Assembly (NCBI GenBank): GCA_958299035.1 | Contig: CATQJL010000223.1 | Location: 80,555,322-80,619,321 of the forward strand | From: Cylicocyclus nassatus | Taxonomy: Eukaryota > Nematoda > Chromadorea > Rhabditida > Strongylidae | DNA: 64,000 nt | Direction: 5' to 3' | In this document: positions 46,331-60,000 of the stretch, in pieces | Position numbering within the stretch: the first letter of the stretch is position 1 | Layout: the number at the start of each line of letters is the position of its first letter | Made by a program: the position numbers and the translations under genes | The notes under the pieces: model-generated | Seen by the model: only the letters and a program-made list of their open reading frames with translations | What the model was told of the DNA's origin: nothing | The model's database searches: none

Positions 46331-47077
46331 AAACGATTTTACAAAATTCCTGCTCAAGGTATTGGGATGTCATTATAAACGTGCTTAATAGTACTTTGCC
46401 TGCTCTAGAGAGGATCTTGAAAATAAATAAAAAATTAAAAAAAGATTTGCATTGAACTTCTGCACCTACCTTATTTAACTTTTTTGCAGATGCACAGTAA
46501 TCTACACTATTCTATTTAAAATTGAAGTTAGATAGATGTTGTTCAATTTTTGCTTTGGATATATTCCACTTTTGCTATGCCCTGGTAGCAAATGAAACAT
46601 GGGCATTTTTTTCTAAATTTTTTTGCATCTTTCCTGCTAAAATCCCAGTATTCTCACTACATTGTAATTATAGAAGTTTCCTATAGTAAATTCTTTTGTA
46701 AAATCAGCTCTCATAGTTCTGCGCCAAAACTTTGGGGATCTTCGTTTTGAAAGCTTAGGTTTTCTCGATATAAGTTACTTTCGTAATATATAAATTAGTG
46801 TATATTAGCCACATTAATCCTGTAGAACAAAAGTGAAAGTCTAATGTAACCATCAGAAGAGGCACTCAACTGGTACGAGTTCTACTTCAAAGATGAAGTC
46901 AGGAACCTACATTGTTGAGGATATTGGGCTTTTGATTTTTTCACGGTACGAATTTTGCGATCTTAGTTTTTTTGACAGCTTCTATCGCTCAGCTACAAAC
47001 AAATTTGCTTGTACAAGATCAAAAACGCATTCTTTGCTTTTATAAAAAAAAAGACAAATTGTTTTACCATTGTTCTT
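46331..47077. other. AT-rich intergenic stretch, nothing recognised
   Basis: No frame or repeat of note before the retroposon-like segment. Confidence 0.35.
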
Positions 47078-47079
47078 TC

Positions 47080-47390
47080 ATTCTTTATTTATTTATTTAT
47101 TTAATACACAAGAGTGCAACGAAACAGAACAAAAAAGAAAGAAAAAAACAACACAGAACACAACAACTGGGATTGTATCACTTGTCCCTTGCCGGATCGA
47201 CCAGGTCCTTCTCCTTCTCCAAAAAGTGAGTACGGCTCTGCCGAGTTCCTTTTCCCTTACCCGAACGCATTATAAGGTCATAAATTACCAGGGCTCGGCT
47301 GACCAACTTAACCCGGGGCGGACGAATCCGTCAGGGACCCTGGGCGAACGAGAAGGGGGGACCTCTAGGTAAAGCGCTCACTTATCTTCG
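47080..47390 (-). mobile_element. probable retroposon relic with (TAAA)n tail
   Basis: Read on the minus strand, a GC-richer body (about 47390 to 47160, with GGTCAGCCGAGCCCTGG) runs into AT-rich sequence and ends in (TAAA)4-5 at about 47085-47105. A short tandem A-rich tail at the 3' end of a compositionally distinct segment is characteristic of LINE/SINE 3' ends. Family unknown. Confidence 0.35.
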
Positions 47391-47677
47391 ATATCCTCAA
47401 ACGACTATTCCATGCTAAGAGAACTTTTCCAAACCCTTCAAAGGATAGTAAACTGTGGAGATTGGTCATCATGCGAAATGCTAGTGAATATCATCAAAAT
47501 CCCTCCAAAATCATCATGACTACTTTTTGGAAATGCGTTTGACACGCATGGCTTGAACTCTCAACTGAGCATATAGCGGTGACAGAATCAATCACGTATT
47601 TTGTGGAATGCTTGAATTTTTGGCCCTCTTCGGGACTCCTAAATAGGAAAGAGCGCCTGGAACATTGAATTAAAATA

Positions 47678-48475
47678 TTAGGTTGTCGGATAATTTCACT
47701 TTTCTCTAAATTTTCCAGGAAAGAAGCTTTCGGAAAACCCAAATTTGCAACAAACACGCTTAGGACATAGCAGGATCTACCCAATAGCATGGTTGATGCT
47801 GCAAGTGCACTAATGACTAACAAGTTTACGGCAGTTTTGTAAAAGCTGTCAAATTTTTAGTTTTTGTCTGGTCTTTTTCTCTGCACTTACTTGCGCTTTT
47901 CCTCTTCCAGAATTTTTTTAGAATGTATTTTGACATTGTCTCTTACATGGAGGCATTCCGGTGCTAGCGCTTTTAAAAAACGAGGGATTGAAAAACATTA
48001 AAAAAATCAAAAACTTTCCTAAATTTTTCTTCTTATGTGCATCGTATAGAAATGAATACAGAAAACATAAAAGTGAATTTTCGAAATTTTTTGAAGACGT
48101 TTTCTTCGTAAAAATTCCAATGATTGCAAACATGGCGCACACCGAGATTTGAACCGCTCAGAAAAACGTGTGCAGACATGTCTGCGTTATCCCCCCCCAT
48201 ATTAGCTAAACGCTACAGACTATGTCCTACCTAATTACCACATTGTCCGGTTTATTGTCATCACCTGAGAGAACGCCAGCTCATTTACAAAAATGGGAAG
48301 AAACGGATTTTCAGCCACAAAGTGGATGTTTTGCGCGCAGATCGCGGTTGAGACGGTACCCTTAATTAGGCCGTTTGACTCTGCCCATACGCTGTGAACA
48401 TGAGATCTTTCCGAAGCTTGAGAGATTTTTAAGAATCAAAATAAAAAGTGTAACAGAAATTATCCGACAACCTAA
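47678..48475. mobile_element. mariner-type MITE (TTAGGTTGTCGGATAATTTC ends)
   Basis: TTAGGTTGTCGGATAATTTC on the left is inverted as GAAATTATCCGACAACCTAA on the right; TA flanks both ends. Length is 798 bp; no transposase motif. A different subfamily from 18037-19233. Confidence 0.75.
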
Positions 48476-48477
48476 TA

Positions 48478-50063
48478 TATCGATGATAAATTATTTAAAA
48501 ATTTAAAACAACTTTCGGATCAACTTAGTATTCTGCTGAATATCTGGGTCCAAGTTCTTCGCCCACGCGTTACAACGTCAGCAATTTTTCCTTGAGAAAT
48601 CTGTCAAAGTGGTGGACTGCGCGTCTTTGTGAGAACATTCAAATCACTGGCATTTCCATGACGTTTCAAGATTTTTCCATACTCTCGGGAACTATCTATC
48701 ATCCAAGCTAAGAATCTTTCCCCACTTAATGTACTAAGATTTCTGATATTCACAGCGCTAGACGCAGTTCCTGCACTTTGTTCGGACCACATGAAATCAT
48801 TTTGAATCCTCTCCACTCAATCTCCTCCACTGAAAATTTCTGCCGAAAAAAGGATTATCTGAACAAAACAAAGACTATTGGCGTCTGCCGACATTTAGCC
48901 CCTCGAATAAGCCAATCTGAGCCTCAAAATGTCTCCTATTACTGGCGAACAATGCATTCAAACATGCGAGTCAAACGCGCGCATCTCGTCCGGAACCAGT
49001 GACTAATTGAGCCTTTTCTCGAGTGCTCAAGGGTCTTTCGGCCGCTGTTGCTTTTTTGTTTTTCTTCCGTTTCTCTTGTCGATTTTTAGAAGTCGAAAAG
49101 AGCGTTTCAGCCTTTCCATAAACTCATAAGAAAAACTATATCACTACTTTTATTTTTATTCATTTCTATAACATAATTAGAATTTTGTCTATATCATAGT
49201 ATTTCTTGATTTATTTTTCGTCTCATCTAATCAAAAGTTCAAAGGTGCAAAGAGCAAAGAAAAAAGCAACTGGTAAGTTTGATAATTTTTCAAAAATAAT
49301 TAAATTCTGGTGAAGATCCGCAATCGCACATGATATTTTAGGCGAATTAGGCGCGAATCTTGGCTTAGCTGAAATGTTGGCACTTTAGAGCAGAACATCT
49401 AAGGCATTTATAATTGCAAAAAAGGAAAATTGCACTTCAAATAAAAGCCATAATGTGCAGATTTTAATCTGCAAGCATGTATGCTGTGTGAATACACATA
49501 TTAACTGCCTCTTTCAACCATACATAGATTCGAAGAAAATCCCGAATTCTATATAAAACTAAGGTTAGAGTTTAGAAAAAGAGAGGAAAGCGATGGTTTT
49601 GGCGCTTCTCTCAGTATAGTGTAAGCGATAACCACAGGGTTGACGCTGGAGAGATAGAATTATTGCCTTCAGGATAGGATAGGATATTTGAAGCGGAAAG
49701 TGGCGAAAATTAATGAAAAGAGCTTAGAGAATGTCAAATAAGCAATGACGCGAAGAGTCCTTTCACTTTTGACTAGAAGATAGAAGTTTTAAAAGGTAAC
49801 TACAATTATTCCAGTGTGTCGAAATTACATAAAATTTGAAAACCTTTTTAGAAGTTTCTGGATTGACAACTGGTCACAAGTTTATTTGGAGTAAGAGTAT
49901 ATATGGAAATCCGCGGTACTTGAATTATTTACAAAAAGCTCATTGAACATTTTGATTACAATTTCGCATTTAGAGCAACTGTAGACATTTCATTTCATTT
50001 GTATATTTTGCTATATAAAACTAGTAGATCCAACCACATACCTTTAATTTAGACATCCAAATT
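48478..50063. other. intergenic stretch, no gene recognised
   Basis: Minus-strand frames around 48604-48816 and its upstream extension have no recognisable motif. The remainder is AT-rich. Confidence 0.35.
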
Positions 50064-50065
50064 TA

Positions 50066-50462
50066 CCCTAAAATCCCATAGATAAGAGCGGTTTAATTTA
50101 CCGGTGAAAAATGAATTGGAATGAATTGACATTGAATGCAGTCACCCCTCTAACTCGATGGATGGATAAATAAAAACCGGAGAAGAAGTTTAGAAGAAGC
50201 TCCGCCCCTCAACTCTAAACTCCGCCCACTTAATAAACAATTCATATAGAAAAATAGCTATTTTAACGGAATTTCGGAATTTCTATATGAATTTATTAAG
50301 TGGGCGGGGCTTAGAGTTGAGGGACGGAGCTTCTTCTAAACTTTTTCTCCGATTTATTTATCCATCCATCAAGTTAGAGGGGTGACTGCATTCAATTTCA
50401 ACTTCATTCCAATTCATTTTTCACCGGTAAATTATACCGCTCTTATCGATGGGATTTTAGGG
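50066..50462. mobile_element. 397-bp hairpin MITE with TA target site
   Basis: CCCTAAAATCCCATAGATAA is inverted as TTATCGATGGGATTTTAGGG, with TA on both flanks. Nearly the whole element is two inverted arms of about 170-180 bases (for example AAGTGGGCGG near 50290 against CCGCCCACTT), around a short AT-rich loop near 50250-50270. Confidence 0.8.
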
Positions 50463-50909
50463 TATATGCATTTTGTTTGCAATCGTTCAAGACTTTCATG
50501 TCTTCTTGGGAGCAAGAGCTAGAGAAAAATAGCAGAAGTTTTCTCTAACATTATCTTGAAGAAATTGATTTTTAAAAGCTCATAAAGAAGGATATAGGCA
50601 AGCATCCACCGGCCATGATGGCCCATTGTCACTCCTGCGCTTGAATTATGATGCAAGCCAAAATGGGATAAAATATGGTTGTGTCGATTCAAGGTCAACG
50701 TTTTTTCTCCCATTTATCATGCGCACTCACTGCAGAATCTGCATCTCCAAACCGAATCTTTTCAAAGATATCCAAGTCGAAGCTTTGCCTTGTATAGCTT
50801 ATGTGTCCTATATTTATTTTTATGTTTGTGTGCTACTTGAAAGAAGTTTTCATCAATGCTACAAGCTGTAGGCGTTATAAAGAAACTTTCGTTTCCTTTG
50901 CAGCTATCG

Positions 50910-52060
50910 TCTAGACCAGGGTAAAGCGGGGGGTGCGGCACTCGACCGTCGGATACGACCCCCCCCCCCATGATTGCTGTCTTAATAAGACCCCCCTCCT
51001 AAACTATACACTTAAGATAGTATTACCTGAAGGCTCTGTCAAACATAATGGACAACATATCCATAATTAGCATGTCAAATACCCCCTGTAGACAAAGTGT
51101 GAGCGAATTCTGAAGATTCAAGATACTAGGCTACCTAAGTGAAATGGTCAAATTCCAACATGGTTAACTTTGTTTTAAAGGTGAATTAGCTATCCGTTTT
51201 TGCACTCAAGACAAAGCACTACTCCTTCTTTGTCCACCTCAGGAATCCCGCTTCAGAAGACCTCCAAACTGTGGAATTAGAAGCCAACCAAAATCTCATT
51301 TTTCCCATTTTTCGCTTTTGATGGCTGTGCTTTCACCAAATATTACTCAGAGCTAAGAAGACGAATCAGGCACTGGCACTGGCACTCAAAACATCCCTAT
51401 GGAATCTACGAGGTTTAGGCTATCGATTCATATAAATATTGTCCGCTAAAAATGTTTTTTTGATATAGTTAATGGCCTGCGGCACCCCCCCCTCAAAACC
51501 TGCGGCTGCCGCAGGGGTGCCGCAGGGGTGCCGCAGGCCATTAACTATATCAAAAAAACATTTTTAGCGGACAATATTTATATGAATCGATAGCCTAAAC
51601 CTCGTAGATTCCATAGGGATGTTTTGAGCCTGATTCGTCTTCTTAGCTCTGAGTAATATTTGGTGAAAGCACAGCCATCAAAAGCGAAAAATGGGAAAAA
51701 TGAGATTTTGGTTGGCTTCTAATTCCACAGTTTGGAGGTCTTCTGAAGCGGGATTCCTGAGGTGGACAAAGAAGGAGTAGTGCTTTGTCTTGAGTGCGAA
51801 AACGGATAGCTAATTCACCTTTGAAAGTTAACCATGTTGGAATTTGACCATTTCACTTAGGTAGCCTAGTATCTTGAATCTTCAGAATTCGCTCACACTT
51901 TGTCTACAGGGGTTAATTGACGTGCTAATTATGGATATGATACGAATATCATGTTATCGCTATAATCAGATCACCTAACTACGACCCCCTCCCCTTTTGA
52001 CTCCTCAATACGACCCCCCCTCTGCGGCGTGCCGCACCCCCCGCTTTACCCTGGTCTAGA
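50910..52060. mobile_element. young foldback element with near-identical long arms
   Basis: TCTAGACCAGGGTAAAGCGG is inverted as CCGCTTTACCCTGGTCTAGA. The arms (about 50910-51488 and 51512-52060) are almost identical inverses over the inner ~450 bases, and differ mainly in a short outer segment. The centre carries tandem TGCCGCAGGGG units. No coding capacity. Confidence 0.8.
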
Positions 52061-54040
52061 CATTTGCAATTTGGGATGCATGTTGCACATTATGCGCGCT
52101 ACTTGACGATTGGTAATATCCGAACCTGCTCATTTTCAGTGATTTCTCGTTTTTCTCGTTTTTCGTTTTGCTCGATTGGGTATGTATTGGGCTAGTAATA
52201 CTCATTTTTACAATTTTTTCACAGTTTTTACAGCTAAAAAAGGTTTTATTGCGGAGTTACTAGAAAGAGTGCCGTCGATTGCTGCGCATAGTGTGCAGAC
52301 TCACATGTCAGTTGATATATTCTTTTATCGCACGTTGTTTGAAAAATTGTTCGAAATTTCAATTGAGATCTCAATGCGCAAAAATTCATACTTCTTGAAT
52401 ATACTTAAGCTTTGATCTAACTTCACTTCAACTTCTCCTCCCATATCGAGATAAAAAAGCATCATCGTGCTACTTTTTGCGTTTAATGTTTTCAAATTAA
52501 GCAAGTCAGTGATTTCAAACAGTGTGCCGAAATGTGAAGAGTAGGAGATCGGTAAAAATGGAAATGTTATTTGTTTGGTAAAGTCCTAATCTAAAATATA
52601 TAGAAATCCTAACGTCAATTTAAAAAAAACATCAGATAGCGGGAAACCGCGGCGGGTCCCGAAGCAAACACTCCCAGACCTGGCACTTTTAGATTACTGG
52701 TCCACTAGTTTTCTTTGTAAAGGAAGACAAATCTTTGGGGGTTTTTTTGTTGGTTGAGCTTATTGGTTGAGCTTCAAAGGGAGTGAGCGAACTTACAATA
52801 CAGTATGAAATCAAATCGACTACTATCCAAATCATAAAGATTCAACATTTTCTGCCCAGCGTCTGCATCTCCAAAAGCCTTCTGAAACTTACCTCTTCAT
52901 GGAATATTGTTGCTTACAACTTCGTATGCATTGGCTTGGAGATCAACTTTTATTTGACGAGATAAGTCAAAAATAACTGCTTTGTCCGATCGCTAGCTAA
53001 GGCAAGTCTGGAATAATGCTAGTTACCACCAAAAATCTCTCTGACACCTGCGAAAGGTGCTTGTGACTTTTAAATCGTTTTTTTTTCATTTTTTTCCAGT
53101 CGGTTTTTGACCTCTGTCGCAACAATTTTTAATCCATAGCTTTTTAACATCTAAAATTTGCATTACTCATTCTGTTTATCGAAGAACAATCAAAAAAATA
53201 ATCTAAATATAAAAAATTTATCAGAATAAAAATAATCTAATTAAAGAATAATCTTAATATAAAAAAATAGAAAGTTGATCCAGTCAAAAAAATAATTTTG
53301 ATTAACTTTTGAAATTACGTAGGTCTGGAATTTGTAACACTGAAAAAAATTTCAGGATAGTCAGTAAAAGTTTTATGATAATTGAAGGGAAAGGCCATCC
53401 ATCCTATTTTTGATCATCTGAATATTTCTTTTCCATCCAAACTGGCTTTTCAATCTGGATCTGTTGTTTCAGCAAACCCGTGATTTTCTTAATGCTCAAT
53501 TTTTTTACGTTTGTTAAGTAGGCTCTAGATTTTGAGTCAATATTAAAATGAAAGATTTTTGGTTTTCGCTTCACCGTTTTTATCCTCGTAAGAACTACTT
53601 TGTTTTATGCTCTACTAGTACGATTTTCGAACTACATCTGGATTTGATCATTTCACAGATAACGCTGGCCATCAATCATTTGTCTCGCTTGGGCTTGCTC
53701 CACATATGTTTACTACTCGCACCTATATGTCTAATGGGCTGTGATTTTCTGCATGGCTTCTTCTGTTCTCATAAAGCTTCCAGCGTAAGCATCTAGCAAA
53801 CAAAGCAAGAGCTTTATATAATATTTTTACATGTTACCAGTTTCGTAATGTATTTTTTAACACTATGAAACGAGAAATAAAAACACAAACAAGACGAGAG
53901 AGATAGTCCTATTGAATCATGTATAAATTCTTAATTTTTTGAATCGCTTTTTTTATTTACTTTCAAGCTCCTTTCACCGTGACTTCTGTATCACCTCTCG
54001 TATGGATTACCGGTTGCTTGCCGATTACGGTAATTTTTTT
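52061..54040. other. region upstream of the HECW-like gene
   Basis: Contains AT-rich low-complexity sequence (53210-53290). An 82-codon frame at 53548-53796 has hydrophobic stretches and a GTAAGC donor-like site at its end, and an acceptor-like TTTCAAG occurs at 53968; an extra 5' exon is possible but unproven. Confidence 0.35.
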
Positions 54041-54042
54041 AG
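54034..54042 (+). promoter_or_regulatory. splice or trans-splice acceptor before HECW-like start
   Basis: TTTTTTTAG lies five bases before the ATG at 54048. As with the Kunitz genes, the short distance suggests spliced-leader addition. If the true exon starts at an upstream acceptor near 53968, the protein would gain a hydrophobic segment (VWITGCLPITVIFLV). Confidence 0.45.
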
Positions 54043-54047
54043 TGCGC

Positions 54048-57000
54048 ATGATTGTAATCCGACGCGATGTTGCGTCCCAAATCCAAGTCACTCCTCCGTT
54101 ATGTGACGATCGATTAGGTGTTTCAGCAGAAACGGTGTTTCTAGGAGAAGATTCAAGTCAGGTAAGAATGTATAATTCGAGCTTCCCCATGGGAATCAAT
54201 TGACCCGCCCACTTTCTTCTATTTAGTTGATATTTGTCTCCTGGAAACTCTCCCATGAGGGCAATATGATCGACTGGATAGGCCTATTCAATTACGGTTA
54301 GTTGGGAAAATCGGAAAGATAACAGCCTATGAGATAAATGTCCCTTAATGCAGACGATGACGATCCCCTTCACTACTTGGACCATAAAGGGCGTGGCGTT
54401 GTTGGTCCACAGGAAGGTACGGTAGCTTGGAATGTGATGCGTGCGAATCTGCCACCATCAGTGCGTAGTATCCAATTTCGGTGAGTTTGGACGGCTTACA
54501 TTACAGGGGTGAGATTTGAAGCATAGTCTGCTTGAAGAAATATAAATCTCTGTAGAAGAGCTAGTTTAAAAATTTGATATCCTCGTAATTCGTACTAATT
54601 TTGGCTTCTAGTTCCAAATATTTCTCGGACAGTTCTCGGGCATTCTTGGACTGGATCTGCGATTTTTCGAAACCCAATGCATGCACATTCTCGAAAATGT
54701 GCAGCTGTACTCTCTCGCGCTTATAACTAATAACTGCGCAAGTGGGAGTAGCCTATGGTCAATGGGGCGGAGTTTGCCACTTTCAATTACCTCGTTTTTC
54801 TTGTTGTTCAAACTCAAATTCCATACAAACTGTGTATGTATGTATGTATAGGCATGCTATGAATTGGAGCATACGTGGTTCATGGAAGCGGGAGATCTAA
54901 GTTAAGTTGACCTATGCTTTACAATCTTTGCCGATTTCCAGAGGGAACATTGATGTGCTTATGCTTATCATAAATCTGTAGAAGTTGCTTTCCTTTATCC
55001 AACGGTTTGCAGCATGCCCCAGTCAGTGCTTACATCGAGACGAAATTCTTTCTCTAAAACAATGTCCGAGAACTTTCGAGCCAACCTATTGCAACAGTGG
55101 CCTTCAATGAGACTGCCACAGTCTTTAGAGCAAAACCACGTTTGAATTGATGCCATGTCAGCTGAGCCTCAGCTGAACATCTAACCTCTTTTTTCATTTC
55201 TTGCTTTTGCACATCGTCTCCTTGTTAAAGTCACGACTCAAGCCATACCCAGGGTTGCAAACGGCTTACATGCATACATTCATTCATTCAGCAGTAATTA
55301 CAGAATACCGCGATGATTGCTTGAGTTACAACTTTGATTCCAATCGCCTCGATGCCAAGAAACCATTCTTACTTGTGCCAAACATCGCATTCTCGTGACG
55401 TCGCGATCTCGATCCATGACTTCTCCATTCAGTAAAGGCTAGTATGCTTTGCTTGCAAATGGCTTACTTTTCGTAAGCTTGACTTACGACAAGTAAGCTG
55501 TTTGCAGTAGTTCTGTTCAACTCTGACAGGGAATATATTGCGAGACACTCCCTCATGCTTTCTGTTCAAGTTTATGTGTCTAAATGACAATCATTTTTAT
55601 ATTAAAATACGTTCGAGGCAGAACAGAACCAGAACACTGGGCTAGTAAGAATGCTCCAATCACGAGAAAACAGACGTTTTTGGAGCGCACTGACTTCAAA
55701 GCATTTTAAGCCATCTAAGAAGAGAAAGCTCCTTTTATTCAACTGCAGTAGGCTTAGTGTGCAGCAATTATCTCAGATTTCGTTAATGTAGAATCATTCA
55801 CAGAAAATTTTGATTTGAAAGATTGCAGTTTTGAATGAAAAAATGGCCTCGTTTGAGGTGTTCGATAATTACGAACCGCTGAAAATTCGTTGTGGAGAAA
55901 AAAACATTCCTAAGATTCACATCGATTCGTTTATGCTCAGTATACCATTACCGGCTAGGCTCTTTCACTTGACACCAATGGTTTCCTGGGTTTCCTTCAA
56001 AAAGTTCCGCAACTCACAAAATATGGGGTGTTCGTATAATTAGGAAACGCACTTTGTGAAGCTTAATTGTTGTTGTTATTTGTTTTACTGCCTTTCAAGC
56101 AAAAACGCTACGCTTCGATACCTGCTCATGGCAATATCTTTGCTTCATTCAAAAAAATTAATAATGATCTCTATCAGACTTTGCTCAGCAGAGGAGAGCT
56201 AAAATGAGACATACTTCAACGTGTTATTAGTAGAAAATTATGATCATAACAACAATCACTTTTTGCTTTGAACACTCAGGCAAAAGTACCGGATGAGCGG
56301 CCACAAATACCAGCCGAGCGAATTCAACATTTCCTGCCCGTCCGGTAGATTGTGCTCCCGGCCGGTAGCAGCGACCGCTCGCCCGGTCATTGTGGGCGCA
56401 CACCAGCCAGTATCTCCTCGCAGTCCGCTTGACCGGTCATGTGGAGGCTCGGCCGGCCGTTGTAGCTCGGCCGGTCGTTGCAGCCGCTCACCCGGTCTTA
56501 GTGACCGCTCACACTAACTTTCTGACCTTAGCCCGGTCATTGCGGATGATGACCTGGAATTTGTGATTAACCTTTCGGAAATCTGCCTCTTTCTATTTGA
56601 TTTGTGCCATTTCTCCATGTGTACGAGAGCAAAACCACTAAATTTAACTATACTTTATTAACAGGAACTAGTTCATATAACATCAAACAAACGAGAACAA
56701 AAATCCGCACAGCAAATAGAAAACATTTTTGTAACCACAGATTAAACGATCCAATAGCATTTCATGTTCGGCTTCTTCCAGGCATACATCAAGGGTCCCG
56801 TAGTTCTTTTTTCACAAAAAGTATATGCAGTAATAGCAGCTGCTTTTTTTAAAAGAACTTACATCACTATCCTTCCCCTTTCTCTTCTCCACACGTATCC
56901 GTAAGCGCGTATGTTACGTCTAAACGAAAGATGATTGATCTAGCATTTCAACACTTACAAAGCCATTTGTAAACCTCAAAGAGCATCTTTCTGTGAACGA

Positions 57001-60000
57001 TTTTTCCACACTCCAATCTATCAAAAGCCAGTTGGCCTCGTTGTTTCAAAAAAGGCAAATTACTAAATTTGGGTTCAACCGATGATCCTCCAAATTTGTT
57101 ATCTGTTTGCAAAGGAAGACTCAGAACACTTAAACAAGATTGAAAGAGTAAAGTAAAAACCTACATCCATATCTGCGGCGTTGATTTAGATGGCTGAAGC
57201 TCATCTCATTTGGCATACCGCTCCAACTCCAATCTGCAGTATGAATAGTACCTTTGTATTTCAAGACTGATAAAATGAAATTTTGGTTTTGTCAAAACAT
57301 GAGGTAGCCATCAAATTTGAACAGTTTTCGCGTACTTTGATTGTAGGCCCCCTGATGGTCGATGACGCCGCTTGGCCGTGTTTGTAAGCGCTCGCCTGGC
57401 GTCTTTCGTTTGTATACCGCTCGGTTGATTGATGGCCGCCTCTAAGCCGGTGATTGTGACCAAACGCCCGGTAATCTCAGTTTGCAGGCCGCTCGCCCGA
57501 CAGAGTGCGCCGGGCCGGTGAATGCGGCCGCTCGTCCGGGACTCTTATGGTGGCGCGCCGCTCGTCCGGTACTTTTGCCTGAGCAGTTCATAACATAATC
57601 AAGAAGCGCTTTGAAAAAAAAAAAGAGCGAATAGATGTTTATCATCTCTTTTTAACTATATACTCAAATGGGGATGGGGTGGCGTAGTGGTATGAGGCGC
57701 CGCTATGACCAGATCGGACACAGGTTCGATCCCCGCCCTTGGGCCAACCAAGCCCTCTACCCCAGGGGCTGGTAAATTGGTACCAGAGTAATCTGAGAGG
57801 ATAAAAGCACTGACTTGGAAACGGCTAGCCCCCGCAAGTCACTGTAATAGGCTCGCACGCATACAATTGCCTCTTCGACTACGAAGTTAGTGTGTGCGTT
57901 CGGCGCATGCCCTCAGAGGGTATTGAAGACGCCGAACCCTTTATCCTTTTTATTTTATATACTCAAACACTACGCATTTGCGTCTTTTCCGACCATGACA
58001 ATACATTGGCTGATCGCTCAACTTTTCTTGTTGACTTTCTTGGTACTCCTCGCTACTCTTATTAACTTTGCTGGTACTTCTCGCTTTCAGTCAAAGTTTG
58101 CATATGAGTTCTTCGATTAGTTTTTGATATCCTCGAAGGGAACGAGTGGCGTAGTGGTATGAGGCGCCGCTATGGCCAGGTCGGACGCGTTCGATTCCCG
58201 CCCCTCGGCCAACGAAGCCCTCTAACCCTCACGGTGAATTGGTGCCACAGGATAATTTTGGAAGAATAACCTGACTTGGTTATCGGCTTGCCCCGCAATT
58301 TATGTAGAAGGCTCGCACGGATTCAATTGCCTCTTCGGCTATGAAGTAGTGTGCGTTTGTCGCATGCCCGCAGAAGGTACTGAAAACGCCGAATCCTTTA
58401 TCCCTTATCCTTCAATCCCAAAAAAATCCTACCCTTCGCATTGTACATTCTCAAGATATCGTTTTTGAAGCAAACTGTACTCGATAAAATCAAGCTAGTA
58501 GAAACATATTCGCTGTTAAAAATGCACAGCTCTTTTCCCTTTAAGGTCTTCCAGAACCTCAGGTTGCAAATTGTAGAGCTAGCCACTTTTCGTCGATCTT
58601 CAGCGCAGTACCAATCAGTCTTTTTTCATCAGTATAGGATTTGAGCATAAATACCTTAATGTGCTCTGCCACTAGGAAAAAAAGTTTAAGAAAGCAAAAA
58701 CCAAAGGCTGAAATCTTCAACATCAAGTCAGTTTGATTCACTGACTCTAGCTGTAAGCCCTTGCATTTTCACCCAAATATCACTTAAATGTTATGCAGGT
58801 ACACCATAAGTGCTGTTATTGATGTTCTCATGAAGTTGAATGCTCTATTCTAACATTTACGCCAAATCTTACGAATATACTTCTCAAACTGGCCTGCTAT
58901 ATTAACTATTCTTTGTGATAAGTCATGGAAAACAAGGCTTGCTCTATTCCGCACTAGATTTTAAACATTCTGGAGCGCTTGCTTCAGATAGTGTGAGATA
59001 AAGACTTCAACTACCCTCTGCCATGGTGCGTGCGTTGCGCGAGCGTCTGAGCGCTTGTGTGATGGTCAAAGGAGGGTTTTCCAAAATCGGAATGTACCTT
59101 GTTTTGTAGATTTTTCACAAACTGAATACTGAATCTCGTGTCTTTTTGCCTCGTACAGTTGTAGCTGAAGAAATTAGACTTAGCTGCTCTCGAGCAATCT
59201 GTGAAAATTTTTGCCCTTCCTCATTGTCTTCCCTTACGTTGTGTTAAACTTTCGAATATCCGGTAACACTATTTCATTTAAGCTGGTAGAGCTTCGCTAC
59301 TGTTTAATATATATACATGACAGTCCCTTCGCTTTTTCCTTCACAGAAACTTCTAGTGCTGCAAAGGCCTCCTGGGCCTGCAGTAAATCTCCATGGTTTT
59401 CACAGCAAAGACAATAGCGGGATAGGTCGAAAAATCTCATAAGAATGTAGCAAGCCATGAACAGGGCGCTGCAAAATTAGCGAGACCGTTACCGAACGGT
59501 AATGCCCGGATGACAGAGCCGCACACCAACTGCACTATACGCATCGATACTAAAGCTGGTTTACTAAACAGTCGTTGACTCAGGATGGGCAAACAAAAAT
59601 CATAGTGCGACCTTCAATAAGATCGACACAAAACACAGTGTCCAATTGAATCTTTTTCATTTTAATTCTTTTAATCTTCCCGTTGCGTGGCATAGCGTAG
59701 GCTTCCAGGCGCTGGAATGTCCGAATACGTCTTGCAGTGCCTTTTTTCACTGGAGATAGATCCCCATTTTGCACATTTTTAACACTAACACTAAGCCTCC
59801 GAGGTCAGCTTTGAATCATTCAGAAGGAACTAAGACCAGTTTATTTGCTTTTCTCGGAACATGATACAAATTGGGTAGGGACGAAAAGAGCAGACTCATC
59901 CCTCAAACATTCAAGTCCCAGCTTTTCTCTTTTTACTAACTAACCCCAACATCTTGCAGTTTTGACATCAGTTCAAAACTTGTCGCTTTTTGACAAAAAC

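Noticed and set aside
48140..48240. Possible tRNA on the minus strand (GGTTCAAATCTC B-box-like motif)
   Set aside because: No acceptor stem or A box can be paired; it lies inside a mariner-type element and includes a C run in the would-be D/anticodon region.
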